From Myxococcota bacterium (GTDB lineage Bacteria; Myxococcota_A; UBA796; JAJRTE01), in contig JAJRTE010000259.1 of the NCBI GenBank assembly GCA_024278455.1, positions 1 through 64,000 of the forward strand: a stretch of DNA of 64,000 bases. Direction: 5' to 3'. Positions within the stretch are counted from its first letter, which is position 1. The number at the start of each line of letters is the position of its first letter. Below the pieces are notes generated by a model, which was given only the letters and a program-made list of their open reading frames with translations, ran no database searches and was not told the DNA's origin. Below, one piece after another: positions 46,305-55,900 of this stretch. A program made the position numbers and the translations under genes.

Positions 46305-47027
46305 GTGACAATCGGTTCGAAAAGGCTGCTCTTCGCGATCCTCGTGCTTCTTGCCGGCGTGAACGCCGCACTCGCCGCGTTGCTGCCCGGCCCGTTCGTT
46401 CTCCAGCAAGCAGAGCGCCAGTGGGAGGACACGAAGAGCCTGGTCGTCGATCGCGAGGTGGTGCGAGAGGACGTTGCGCAACCCTCGATGGAGCGTGTGC
46501 GGTGGCGCGGCGGCCGGATTCGGGTGGACGGCCGAAATGGTCCCTGGGTGTACTCCCTGGGACAACCGATGTCGCCCTCGGACCACCGGCCTGGAATCAT
46601 CGACGCCATTTTCCTTGCCCCGCAAGGCCAGCTCGAGCGGGTCGCTCGCAGCCTGGACATCGCGTTGGACCATTCCACGCTGGACCGCGTGCCTCGATCC
46701 AGCGGACCCCTTCCCTTCGACGTGATCTACCGAATCGGCCAGCCGGCCAGGCGTGCCGCGCCCCACATCGAGATCACCAAGGACTCCTGGACCATCCGCG
46801 CCATTCAGTTCCAGGAGCCATCCGGCAGGCACATCTGGCGCGCGGAATACGATGGCCACGGACGCTCGAGCCTCCTGCCCCCGTGGCTGCCGAGCCGCAC
46901 CATGGTTTTCAGGGACGGCATTCTGTTCGAGTCGATCCGGGTGCTCCGGCAGGTGGAACTTCCTGTCCCGGCCAGCATCTTCCAGGTTTCTCCCCCACCA
47001 CAGAAGTCCCCCGTCGATGTGCCATGA
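46305..47027 (+). CDS. Exported protein of unknown function upstream of priA
   Basis: From GTG 46305 the protein is 240 residues with a signal peptide (LLFAILVLLAGVNAALA). The mature part alternates short strands and charged turns in a way reminiscent of LolA-fold periplasmic proteins, for example EITKDSWTIRAIQF and ERVRWRGGRIRVDG, but there is no defining motif. Its last 11 bases overlap the start of priA. It may be misread as part of a longer frame that begins within dksA; the signal peptide argues for the shorter form. Confidence 0.6.
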   Translation: MTIGSKRLLFAILVLLAGVNAALAALLPGPFVLQQAERQWEDTKSLVVDREVVREDVAQPSMERVRWRGGRIRVDGRNGPWVYSLGQPMSPSDHRPGIIDAIFLAPQGQLERVARSLDIALDHSTLDRVPRSSGPLPFDVIYRIGQPARRAAPHIEITKDSWTIRAIQFQEPSGRHIWRAEYDGHGRSSLLPPWLPSRTMVFRDGILFESIRVLRQVELPVPASIFQVSPPPQKSPVDVP

Positions 47028-49494
47028 GGCTTCATCCTTTGCCGTGGTCGCTGTCGCGCTCCCCGTGTCGCGGACCTATCACTACGCCATCCCGCAGCCG
47101 CTTGCGGGGCACCTCGAGATCGGCCATGCCGTTCTCATCCCGTTCGGCCCGCGGGTGGTGAGCGGAGTGGTTATCGGTCTGACCGAGGATTGCCCCGTCC
47201 CGAAGGAGCGGGTGAAGCCCGTCAAGCAGCTCCTGACCCCGACCCCCCTGTTCTCCCCGTCCCTGATCCCGTTCTTCGAATGGACGGCCGAGTACTACCA
47301 CCATCCGCTCGGGGAGGTCATCCGGACCGCGCTTCCTCCGGGTATCCTCGTCCAGAGCAGCCTGACCGTGGCACTGACGCCGGAAGGCAAGTCTCACCTT
47401 GCACGCATCGATGATCCCGGCGACGAGATCCGCCGGTTGCTCGAGCGCGTCTGCTCCAGGCGTGCACAGAGGTGGACCAAGGCGGTCGAGGGCCTCGAGG
47501 TGGCCCGCCCGCTGGCGTTGCTCAAACAGGCCGAGGACCGAGGGTGGGTGGTCATGCGCCACGAGATCGTCCAGCGGCGGACCCGTGCGAAGCACGAACA
47601 GGTCTACCGGCCAGGCATGCCCGTGTCTCCGCGCGATGTCAAAGGTGAGATACAGCAAGCAATCATCGAGATCCTGTCCGTGATGGGAGAGACCGATCTC
47701 CCCTCTCTCAAAGAAGCCATGGCGGCTCGAGGCCATCGTACCGGGTCGTTGACCACCGCCCTGAAACGGCTCGAGGCCCGCGGGTTGGTCGAGGTGGCAA
47801 CGCGGGAGGTCTGGCGCGAGGCGCCGCGCGCGTTCGCGGTCCAGGATGAAATGCTCACATTGACCGGGGAACAGTCGCAGGCGCTACAAGCGCTGCACCA
47901 GGCGCTCGAGACCGGGAACCTTTCCCCGCTGCTCCTCCATGGCGTAACCGGGAGCGGGAAGACCGAGGTGTACCTCCGAGCGGTCGATGCGATGCTCAAG
48001 AAGGGCCGTGGCGCGCTCGTGCTGGTTCCCGAGATCGCGCTGACCCCCCAACTCGTCGGCCGGTTTCGCGCCCGTTTCGGCGACCGTATCGCCTGCTTGC
48101 ACAGTGGCATGAGCGCGGGGGCGAGGTTCGATGCGTGGCGGCGGCTGGCCCGATCCCGGGCAACGGTGGCGATCGGCGCGCGCTCCGCGGTATTCGCTCC
48201 ACTGCCGGACCCGGGACTGATCATCGTGGACGAAGAACACGACGCCTCGTTCAAGCAGGAATTCGGCCTGCGCTACAACGCCAGGGACCTGGCCATCGTC
48301 AGGGGGAAGCTCGCCCGGGGCCTCGTGGTCCTCGGCTCGGCCACCCCATCCCTCGAGACCATGACCAACGCCAGGCGTGGGAGGTTCGCGGCGATCCAGC
48401 TCACTTCTCGAGTCCTCCAACGTCCGATGCCGGAAGTCCGGATCATCGACATGAGGCGCCCGGAGAACCGCCCGGCCAGGGACGACTCGGAGATATCCGC
48501 GCCGCTCGAGCAGGCCTTGCGCGCCACGATCGAGGCCGGGGAGCAAGCGATATTGTTGCTCAATCGAAGGGGATTCGCTCCGTTCGTCCTGTGCACCCGG
48601 TGTGGTGGTTCGTTTCGGTGCACGCGGTGCGACGTATCGCTGACCTATCATCGCCGGCGCAACGTGCTGCTGTGTCACTACTGCGGCCTGACGGTGCCGC
48701 TCGGAAAGCAGTGCCCCCATTGCGGTCATCCCGGACTGACGCTGCTCGGCCACGGCACGGAGCGGCTCGAGCGCGTTCTGGAGGACTTTTTCCCCGGCAC
48801 ACCGGTCGGGCGACTGGACCGGGACACGACTGCCAGCCGCGGTGCCCATATCCGTATCCTGGACGCATTCCGCAGGCGGGAACTTCAGATCCTGGTGGGA
48901 ACACAGATGGTGGTGAAGGGGCACGACTTCCCCGGTGTCACGCTGGTGGGGATACTCCAGGCGGACTACGCGCTGAATCTCCCTGACTTCAGGGCGGCGG
49001 AAAGGACGTTCCAGCTCATCACCCAGGTGTCTGGCCGAGCCGGCAGAGGTGCGCGGCCCGGCAAGGTCCTGGTTCAGACCCACGCGCCCAACCATCCCAC
49101 CGTTCAATTGGCGGCCCAGCACGACTTCGACGGCTTTTACCGCCGCGAGATGCGCGTCCGGAAAGCCTACAGTTATCCACCCTATTCGCGCCTGGCCCTC
49201 TTCCAGGTCTCGGCAAAGGAAGAGGCCATCGCCGCTGGATTCGCCGGCGACGTGGCCGGCGTCTTGCGGCGGACTTGCGCCGGTCTGCCGTCACACAGAC
49301 TGCTCGTCCTCGGACCAGCACCTGCGGCGCTGGGCAGGCTGAAACAGTGGTACCGCTGGCAGGTCCTGGTCAAGGCTGGCACGCCACGAGCACTGCACAC
49401 GATGGTCTCACGTTTCCTCGAAGACATGGAGCAGCGGCCCGGGCGCATGGACGTGCGGCTGGCCATCGACATCGATCCTCAGAATCTCCTGTAG
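47017..49494 (+). CDS. priA: Primosomal protein N' (replication restart helicase PriA)
   Basis: Beginning at ATG 47017 the protein is 825 residues. It has the 3'-DNA-binding domain (VALPVSRTYHYAIPQPL), helicase motif I GVTGSGKTEVYL, motif II VDEEHDASFKQ, and the zinc-binding insert CTRCGGSFRCTRCDVSL through CPHCGH, followed by motifs V and VI (VKGHDFPGVTLVG, TQVSGRAGRG). PriA reloads the replisome at stalled forks. The start overlaps the preceding gene by 11 bases. It ends in TAG. Confidence 0.95.
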   Translation: MCHEASSFAVVAVALPVSRTYHYAIPQPLAGHLEIGHAVLIPFGPRVVSGVVIGLTEDCPVPKERVKPVKQLLTPTPLFSPSLIPFFEWTAEYYHHPLGEVIRTALPPGILVQSSLTVALTPEGKSHLARIDDPGDEIRRLLERVCSRRAQRWTKAVEGLEVARPLALLKQAEDRGWVVMRHEIVQRRTRAKHEQVYRPGMPVSPRDVKGEIQQAIIEILSVMGETDLPSLKEAMAARGHRTGSLTTALKRLEARGLVEVATREVWREAPRAFAVQDEMLTLTGEQSQALQALHQALETGNLSPLLLHGVTGSGKTEVYLRAVDAMLKKGRGALVLVPEIALTPQLVGRFRARFGDRIACLHSGMSAGARFDAWRRLARSRATVAIGARSAVFAPLPDPGLIIVDEEHDASFKQEFGLRYNARDLAIVRGKLARGLVVLGSATPSLETMTNARRGRFAAIQLTSRVLQRPMPEVRIIDMRRPENRPARDDSEISAPLEQALRATIEAGEQAILLLNRRGFAPFVLCTRCGGSFRCTRCDVSLTYHRRRNVLLCHYCGLTVPLGKQCPHCGHPGLTLLGHGTERLERVLEDFFPGTPVGRLDRDTTASRGAHIRILDAFRRRELQILVGTQMVVKGHDFPGVTLVGILQADYALNLPDFRAAERTFQLITQVSGRAGRGARPGKVLVQTHAPNHPTVQLAAQHDFDGFYRREMRVRKAYSYPPYSRLALFQVSAKEEAIAAGFAGDVAGVLRRTCAGLPSHRLLVLGPAPAALGRLKQWYRWQVLVKAGTPRALHTMVSRFLEDMEQRPGRMDVRLAIDIDPQNLL

Positions 49495-49582
49495 GTGCAC
49501 CCTGTTGCCCCTCGCGAGCCCAAGGGCGCCAAGGAGAGCGTATCGTCTCACCTTGGACGGCGCGCATCCCAAGACACGGGGA

Positions 49583-49604
49583 GCCCGCGGTCATGACCGC
49601 GGGC
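49583..49604. promoter_or_regulatory. 22-bp perfect palindrome between convergent genes
   Basis: The half-site GCCCGCGGTCA (49583-49593) is followed immediately by its exact complement. It lies about 90 bases after the priA stop and about 180 bases beyond the end of the converging MopE gene. No T-run follows on either side, so it is a weak bidirectional terminator at best and could equally be a protein-binding site. Confidence 0.5.
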
Positions 49605-49780
49605 GGCGTGGGAACCTGATTGGACGGTGTCGACGGACGCCCGGGCGGACGACCGGCCGTCATGCATCGTTCGAGGGTGGGCAGCGGGGACGGGTTGCTG
49701 GCTGCGGACAGGCTTCACGGCCTGAAGAAGCGCGACGGGAAGGCAACCACGCTCGCCGCGGACGTGGTACGACGAAACCG

Positions 49781-52312
49781 CTAGCGGACCCAAAGCTCGA
49801 ATCGGTAGAGCTGTGAATAGTCTCCGTGACTGCCGTCCCAGTGAAACGAACGAATGTGGAAGGTATCGATCTGGGTGGCGGCGGGGGTGGTCCAGGTTGC
49901 GTTCCAGTTCAGGTTGCCGGCGCTCTGGTTGGGGCACGTGTATCCAGGCAGGTAGGACAACTCGAGACTGCTGTACCCTGCCGAGTTGATATAGTTATTG
50001 CAGACGATATTGGTGGGCTGATCTCCGGACTGGATGTAGAAGAACGTCGCCGATTCTTCCATGGAATAGCCGTAGTAGTGCAGTATGAGGCGGGTTTCTC
50101 CGCCGTTTGGGACCTCGATCGGGCGCGCGTAGGCCATGACATCCGCGTTCGAGTTCATGTCCGACCACTGGATGTACGAGGTGCCCTCGATCCACTCACT
50201 CATGTTGTTGTACTGCAGGGTCATCAGCGTCTCGAAGTCCGCCAGGGTATCGCCGTCGTTCTCCCGGTCCCAGCGAGCGACCCGGGTCCAGCCTCCTCCG
50301 TCGGTCACCATGTCACAGAGGTAGGCCACCGGGGCGCCGTCGGTCTCGGGATCGAGCCAGTAGAGGCCGTCGGTTGCGTCTGGCCGTGCGGCAAGAATGG
50401 ATGCACAGCTCGAGCCTGCGCACAGGGGGTCGTCGCCCAGGAGGCCGGCGTCGACCTCGCCGTCGCAGTCGTTGTCTGCTCCGTCGCAGAGTTCCTCCGC
50501 ACCCGGATAGATGGCGGGATCGTCGTCGTCGCAATCACCATCGGCTTGGGCGTAGCCGTCCGGAAGGAGGCAGGCATCGAGGGTGTCGCCGGTCAGGCCG
50601 AAGCCGTCATTGTCGTTGTCGGCGTACCATGTTGGAGCGTCTGCGGCATCCTCGTCGATGGTTCCGTCGCAGTTGTCGTCGAGGCCGTTGCATGCCTCGA
50701 GTGCTCCTGGAAAGACCGAGGCCCGGGTGTCGTCGCAGTCGTCGCCGTTCGCCTGGTAGCCGGCCGGCATGTCGCAAGCGATCTTGGTTGTGTCGGGGTC
50801 GCCGTACTGATCCTGATCGTCGTCGGCATACCAGGTCGGCGCATCGGTTGGATCTTCATCGGCCTCGCCGTCACAGTCATCATCGACGTCGTTGCACACC
50901 TCCGGGGCCCCGGGAGCAACTGATGGGTTGGTGTCGTCGCAGTCGTCTGGGGTGACAGCGTAGCCCGGGGGCTGTTCGCAGGCCTCGACCGTGCCGGTAT
51001 CCCCGCCGTGGCCGTCCCCGTCGGCGTCGATGTACCAGGTGGGCCAGTCGGCGGCGCTGTCGTCCGCGACGCCGTTGCAGTCATTGTCCAATCCATCGCA
51101 GCGTTCCGTGGCGCCAGGGTAGGAACCAGGGTCCAGGTCGTTGCAATCGGTGGCTTCGGCGACGTAGCCGGGCGGGGCGTCGCAGGCAGTGGACGAGAAC
51201 GTGTCGTTGCCAAAGCCGTCTGCGTCCCCATCAACGTACCAGGTGGGCGCGTCGACCGGGTCGTCGTCGAGTTTCCCGTTGCAATCGTCATCCACGCCGT
51301 TGCAGGTCTCAGCGGCGCCCGGATGGACGCCGGCGTTGGTGTCGTCGCAGTCGGTCCCGTCGGCCACGTAGCCTTCGGGGGGCGAGCAGGCCATCTGCAA
51401 GTCCTCGAGGTTACCGTAGCCGTCCCCGTCCACGTCGGCGTAGACGGGTTGAGCGCCGAATGCGTCGGAGCCATCGACCTGGCCGTCGCAGTCGTCGTCG
51501 AGGCCGTTGCAGACCTCGTTCTGCCCCGCGTGTACGGCCCCGTTGTTGTCGTCGCAGTCGTTGCAGGCGGGATAGCCGTCGCCGTCCGCATCTTCGTAGG
51601 ACACGCTCCCGTCGCAATTGTAGTCGTTCGGGTCGGTGCAGTCGTCCTCGGTCGCGCCGGGGTGGTAGCGGTCGTCGGCGTCGTTGCAGTCGGCGTTGTC
51701 CGCGACAAATCCCTCGGGCTGGGTGCAGGAGGTCGTCGCCTCGACCGGGTTGCCATGGCCGTCGCCGTCCCGGTCCCCGTACCAGGTGGGCGCATCGACA
51801 GCGTTGTCGTCCGCGGTGCCGTCACAATCCTCGTCACGCCCGTCGCATGTCTCATTCGCGTTGGGGTGGACGTCGGGAGCCGTGTCGTCGCAGTCCACGT
51901 CCACGTCGAATCCATCGTGGTCTGCGTCGGTGATTTCCAGCCCATCACAGTCCTGGTCGATGCCATCGTAGGGGATCTCCTCTGCCCCGGGGTAGGCGGC
52001 AGGGTTGTTGTCGTCGCAGTCCCCATCCTGGACGCTGTAGCCGTCGTGGTCGCTGTCCAAGGGGGGGGTAGGCGTCACCGGAGGGGTGGGGGCGGGCGTC
52101 GATGTTGGCGTGGGCATCGCCGTGGTCCCCGGCGTGGTCACAGGCGTCAGTTCGACCACCGGTGTGACCGGAACCTCGGTGGGGGTCTCTCCCTCCGGGG
52201 AAGGCACGACGGAATGGCTCGAGTCGTCGTCTGTACTGGCGTCGGGACAGGCGACAAGGATGACGCTCAGGATCATGGTCCACGACCGAAGGCGGCTTGC
52301 GTAGCGTATCAT
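49781..52312 (-). CDS. MopE-repeat lipoprotein with C-terminal fibrinogen-like domain
   Basis: The 843-residue product has a lipoprotein signal (MILSVILVAC), an Asp/Ser then Pro/Thr-rich stalk to about residue 85, then around nine MopE-type repeats of the form CDGxDNDCDGEVD paired with DGDGYG loops and GDCDD segments. These repeats bind Ca2+ or copper in known members. Residues 640-843 resemble a bacterial fibrinogen-like (GGGWT) domain, with LYWLDPETDGAPVAYLCDM then TDGGGWTRVARWD. ATG 52312 has GGAGG upstream. The long open frame 189 codons upstream is repeat DNA. It is probably a surface-exposed binding protein. Confidence 0.85.
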   Translation of the reverse strand: MIRYASRLRSWTMILSVILVACPDASTDDDSSHSVVPSPEGETPTEVPVTPVVELTPVTTPGTTAMPTPTSTPAPTPPVTPTPPLDSDHDGYSVQDGDCDDNNPAAYPGAEEIPYDGIDQDCDGLEITDADHDGFDVDVDCDDTAPDVHPNANETCDGRDEDCDGTADDNAVDAPTWYGDRDGDGHGNPVEATTSCTQPEGFVADNADCNDADDRYHPGATEDDCTDPNDYNCDGSVSYEDADGDGYPACNDCDDNNGAVHAGQNEVCNGLDDDCDGQVDGSDAFGAQPVYADVDGDGYGNLEDLQMACSPPEGYVADGTDCDDTNAGVHPGAAETCNGVDDDCNGKLDDDPVDAPTWYVDGDADGFGNDTFSSTACDAPPGYVAEATDCNDLDPGSYPGATERCDGLDNDCNGVADDSAADWPTWYIDADGDGHGGDTGTVEACEQPPGYAVTPDDCDDTNPSVAPGAPEVCNDVDDDCDGEADEDPTDAPTWYADDDQDQYGDPDTTKIACDMPAGYQANGDDCDDTRASVFPGALEACNGLDDNCDGTIDEDAADAPTWYADNDNDGFGLTGDTLDACLLPDGYAQADGDCDDDDPAIYPGAEELCDGADNDCDGEVDAGLLGDDPLCAGSSCASILAARPDATDGLYWLDPETDGAPVAYLCDMVTDGGGWTRVARWDRENDGDTLADFETLMTLQYNNMSEWIEGTSYIQWSDMNSNADVMAYARPIEVPNGGETRLILHYYGYSMEESATFFYIQSGDQPTNIVCNNYINSAGYSSLELSYLPGYTCPNQSAGNLNWNATWTTPAATQIDTFHIRSFHWDGSHGDYSQLYRFELWVR

Positions 52313-52365
52313 TCTGCCTCCACATCTGCGTTGCCCACGCCTGCTCCTGGGCTGTTGATGATCAC

Positions 52366-52394
52366 ATTCTACCATCGAAAGTGGCCGTCCTCCA
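52366..52394 (-). promoter_or_regulatory. Weak candidate promoter of the MopE lipoprotein gene
   Basis: On the minus strand TAGAAT (complement of 52366-52371) is a good -10 box, preceded after 17 bases by TGGAGG (complement of 52389-52394), a poor -35. It sits between the hexamer repeat array and the gene. Confidence 0.3.
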
Positions 52395-52454
52395 GCACCG
52401 CCATGGGGGCGGGCCCTTGCCATGTGTTCCGCTGTGCAGGCCGCAGGCCAGCCG

Positions 52455-52875
52455 CTCGTCCCCCTCCCCCTACTCATGCTCGTACTCGTGCTCGTCCCCC
52501 TACTCATACTCGTGCTCGTGCTCGTACTCGTGCTCGTGCTCGTCCCCCTCCCCCTACTCGTGCTCGTGCTCGTGCTCGTACTCGTGCTCGTGCTCGTCCC
52601 CCTCCCCCTACTCGTGCTCGTGCTCGTGCTCGTACTCATGCTCGTACTCGTGCTCGTGCTCGTCCCCCTCCCCCTACTCATGCTCGTCCCCCTTCCCCTA
52701 CTCATGCTCGTACTCGTGCTCGTACTCGTGCTCGTCCCTCTCCCCCTACTCGTGCTCGTGCTCGTGCTCGTACTCGTGCTCGTGCTCGTCCCCCTCCCCC
52801 TACTCATGCTCGTGCTCGTGCTCGTCCCCCTTCCCCTACTCGTGCTCGTCCCCCTCTCCCTACTCGTGCTCGTAT
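52455..52875. repeat. Composite hexamer tandem repeat, about 420 bp
   Basis: Runs of CTCGTG and CTCGTA hexamers are punctuated by CTCGTCCCCCTCCCC blocks, giving higher-order units of about 40-65 bp repeated eight or more times. The period keeps several frames open on both strands, so long frames of Ser/Thr or Leu/Val repeats appear. It fills most of the 665-bp gap between two MopE-type genes and shares its hexamers with the 10792-10812 region. Confidence 0.9.
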
Positions 52876-52977
52876 TCACAGACGTTTTGAGGACACGAGT
52901 TTTCGTTGCCCGTCGCGGGTTGGTCCGTGCAGAGGGGCCTGGGCATGCGTGCCCGGGGGGAGCGTGCCTGGAAGGAA

Positions 52978-55900
52978 TCAGCCGCGGAGCCGGCGGCGGG
53001 TCAAGATCAAGCCCACGCCCGAGAACGCCCAGAACAGGGTGCCCAGGGGCACGTCAGATCGGGACGAATCGCTGTTGCACGTACACCCGTCCGTGTCGTC
53101 TCCTGGCGCGGGCGTTGGACTCACGTTGTCATCGGGCGGGGGCTGGTCCGACGGCGAATCGTCGTCGCCACTGGTCGCGTCATCATCACCTGTTGCGTCG
53201 TCATCGCCAATGATGGGCGTGGGTGTCTCGAAGGGCAGCGGCGTGATCGTGGGTCCAGGGGTCTCGATCACTTCGACGGGCTCCGTCCCGGTGCCCTCGA
53301 GGTCGATGGTCAACGCCGGGCTGTCCGGGTCGTCCGTCTCGACGGTGGCGGTGGTGGTGGCAGCGCCAACCGCGTCGGGCGCGAAGACGAACCACAGGGT
53401 GTAGTTGCCGCCGACCGGGATCAGGATACCCCCGCTGGAGAGGACCTGGAACACGCCCGAAGTGTCGGTCACGTTGACGCTGATGACCGCCAGGGTATCG
53501 GTTCCCTGGTTGGCGAGGGTGACGGAGCAATTCTTCATGGAGCCGACCGGGACCTCCCCGAAGGAGATGGCCGAGGCGGAGAGTTGGGCGTCGGGCTCGA
53601 GGCCGCCTTCACCGGTTTCGTCCACGAGGCCGTTGCAGTTGTCATCGACATCGTTGTCTGGGTACTCGGTGGCCCCGGGATGGACATAGGGGTTGGAGTC
53701 GTCGCAGTCCCCGCGTTCCTCTGAGTAGCCGTCTCCATCATCGTCGCCGGCACTGGTGCCTTCGTCGATCAAGCCGTCCCCGTCGTTGTCGACGCCGTCG
53801 GGGATCTCCTCGGCGCCGGGATAGGTGTTGGGGTTGGTGTCGTCCGGGTCGCCGTCGGCCTCGGAATAGCCGTCGCCGTCGTCGTCGGTGTCGTCGATGC
53901 CCTCGTCGACCTCACCGTCGCAGTCGTTGTCCTCTCCGTCCATGAACTCGGGTGCGTCCGGATAGATGTAGGGGTTGGAGTCGTTGCAGTCGCCATCGGT
54001 TTCGGTGTAGCCGTCGCCGTCGTCGTCCACGGCATCGGTACCCTCGTCGATGTGGCCGTCGCAATCGTTGTCGGCGCCGTCGGCGACTTCGGTCGCGCCG
54101 GGGTTGACATCGGGGTTGGCGTCGTCGCAGTCTCCGTCGATTTCGGAGTAGCCGTCTCCGTCGTTGTCGGTGGTGTCCACGTCTTCGTCGACGTCGCCGT
54201 CGCAGTCGTTGTCCAGGCCGTCCTCGATCTCGTCCGCGTCCGGGTGGACGTTGGCGTTGCTGTCGTCGCAGTCGCCCTCGAGTTCGTTGTACCCATCACC
54301 ATCGTCGTCGTAGTATTCGGTCCCTTCGTCGACGAGGCCGTCTCCGTCGTTGTCGAGGCCGTCCGGGGCTTCGGGCGCACCGGGGAAGACGCTCCCGTGG
54401 TTGTCGTCGATGTCGGTGCAGTTGAGGGTCATGCCGTCCGGGGCGGAGCAGGCCGGTGTGGCGGTTGCGGGGTCACCGTAGCCATCTCCGTCGGCGTCCT
54501 GGCAATAGGTTCGCTGAACGCCTTCGTCGATCTCGCCGTCGCAGTCGTTGTCGACGCCGTCGCACGACTCGGGGGCGCCGGGGAAGTTGTCCGGGTTCCC
54601 GTCGTCGCAGTCGGCGGGGATATCGTTCACGTCGCAGGTGAAGAACCCGTCCCCGTCCATGTCGAAGCCCTCGTCGACCTCGCCGTCGCAATCGTTGTCG
54701 AGGCCATCGCAGAGTTCGGTTGCGCCGGGGAACACGGTGGCGTTGGTGTCGTCGCAGTCGGGCGGGTCGTCGCAGCCGGTGGAACCGTCCCCATCCTCGT
54801 CGGTGGTTTCGTCGACCGCGCCGTCGCAATCGTTGTCCTTGCCGTCGCAGTACTCGATGGCGCCCGGGTAGACCTCCCGGTCGCTGTCGTCGCAGTCCGG
54901 GGCGAGCCCTTCGACGGAGCAGGTGAGCGAGCCGTCGCCGTCCATGTCGAAGCCCTCGTCGGAGGCGTCGTCGCAGTCGTTGTCGCGGCCGTCGCAGACC
55001 TCCTCGGCCTCCGGGTTGACGGAAGTGCGTGTGTCGTCGCAGTCGCCCGGGGTTTCCGAATAGCCGGCCGGCAAGCCGCCGCAAGTGGTCTCGGTGGCGT
55101 CGGTCTGGCCGAAACCGTCTCCGTCGTCGTCCTGGTAGTAGGTGACCATCTCGAGGCCTTCGTCGACGGAGCCGTCGCAATCGTCGTCGATGTCGTTGCA
55201 GGTCTCGGTGGCCCCGGGGTGGACGTTCGCGTCGAGGTCGTCGCAGTCGGAGTCGTCGAGGACGTGGCTGGCCGGCGGTTCGCATGCCGAGTTGGGGCTT
55301 GAGGGGTCACCGTAGCCATCGCTGTCCACGTCCTTGTAGTAGGTCTGGGCCAGGTTCTCATCCACGACGCTGTCGCAATCATTGTCGACGTCGTCGCAGA
55401 CCTCGGTGGCGTCCGGGTTGATATCGCCTCGAGTATCGTCGCAGTCGTTGGGTGTGGCCGTGTAGCCGCTGGGCGCCGAACAGGCCACCTGGGTGACGCT
55501 GTTGTTGCCGTAGCCGTCCTGGTCGGCGTCCTGGTAGTAGGTGGAAGCGAGCCCTTCGTCCACGGCGCCGTCGCAATCGTTGTCGATGTCGTCGCAGGCC
55601 TCTTCTGCACCGGGGTGGATGTCGGATACCGCGTCGTTACAGTCGCCGGCGGTCTCGACGTAGCCGGACGGCGTGTCACAGGACAGCTTCGTGCGGTCCG
55701 GATCGCCGTAGCCATCGCCATCGGCGTCGGCATAGTAGGTGGAAGCCGACCCTTCGTCCACGACGCCGTCGCAGTCATCGTCGATGCCGTTGCATGTCTC
55801 CGGTGCGCCTGGATTGACGTTGGGGTCGGTCTCGTCGCAGTCTCCTCCGACCTCCGAGGTCCCGTCGGGCTGCGTGCACCCCTGCTGGGTGAGTTGGGAG

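Noticed and set aside
52297..53404. Frames reading Ser/Thr, Leu/Val or Pro/Arg repeats on both strands through the hexamer array
   Set aside because: They arise from low-complexity DNA; the MopE lipoprotein has a strong ribosome site and a lipoprotein signal at 52312.
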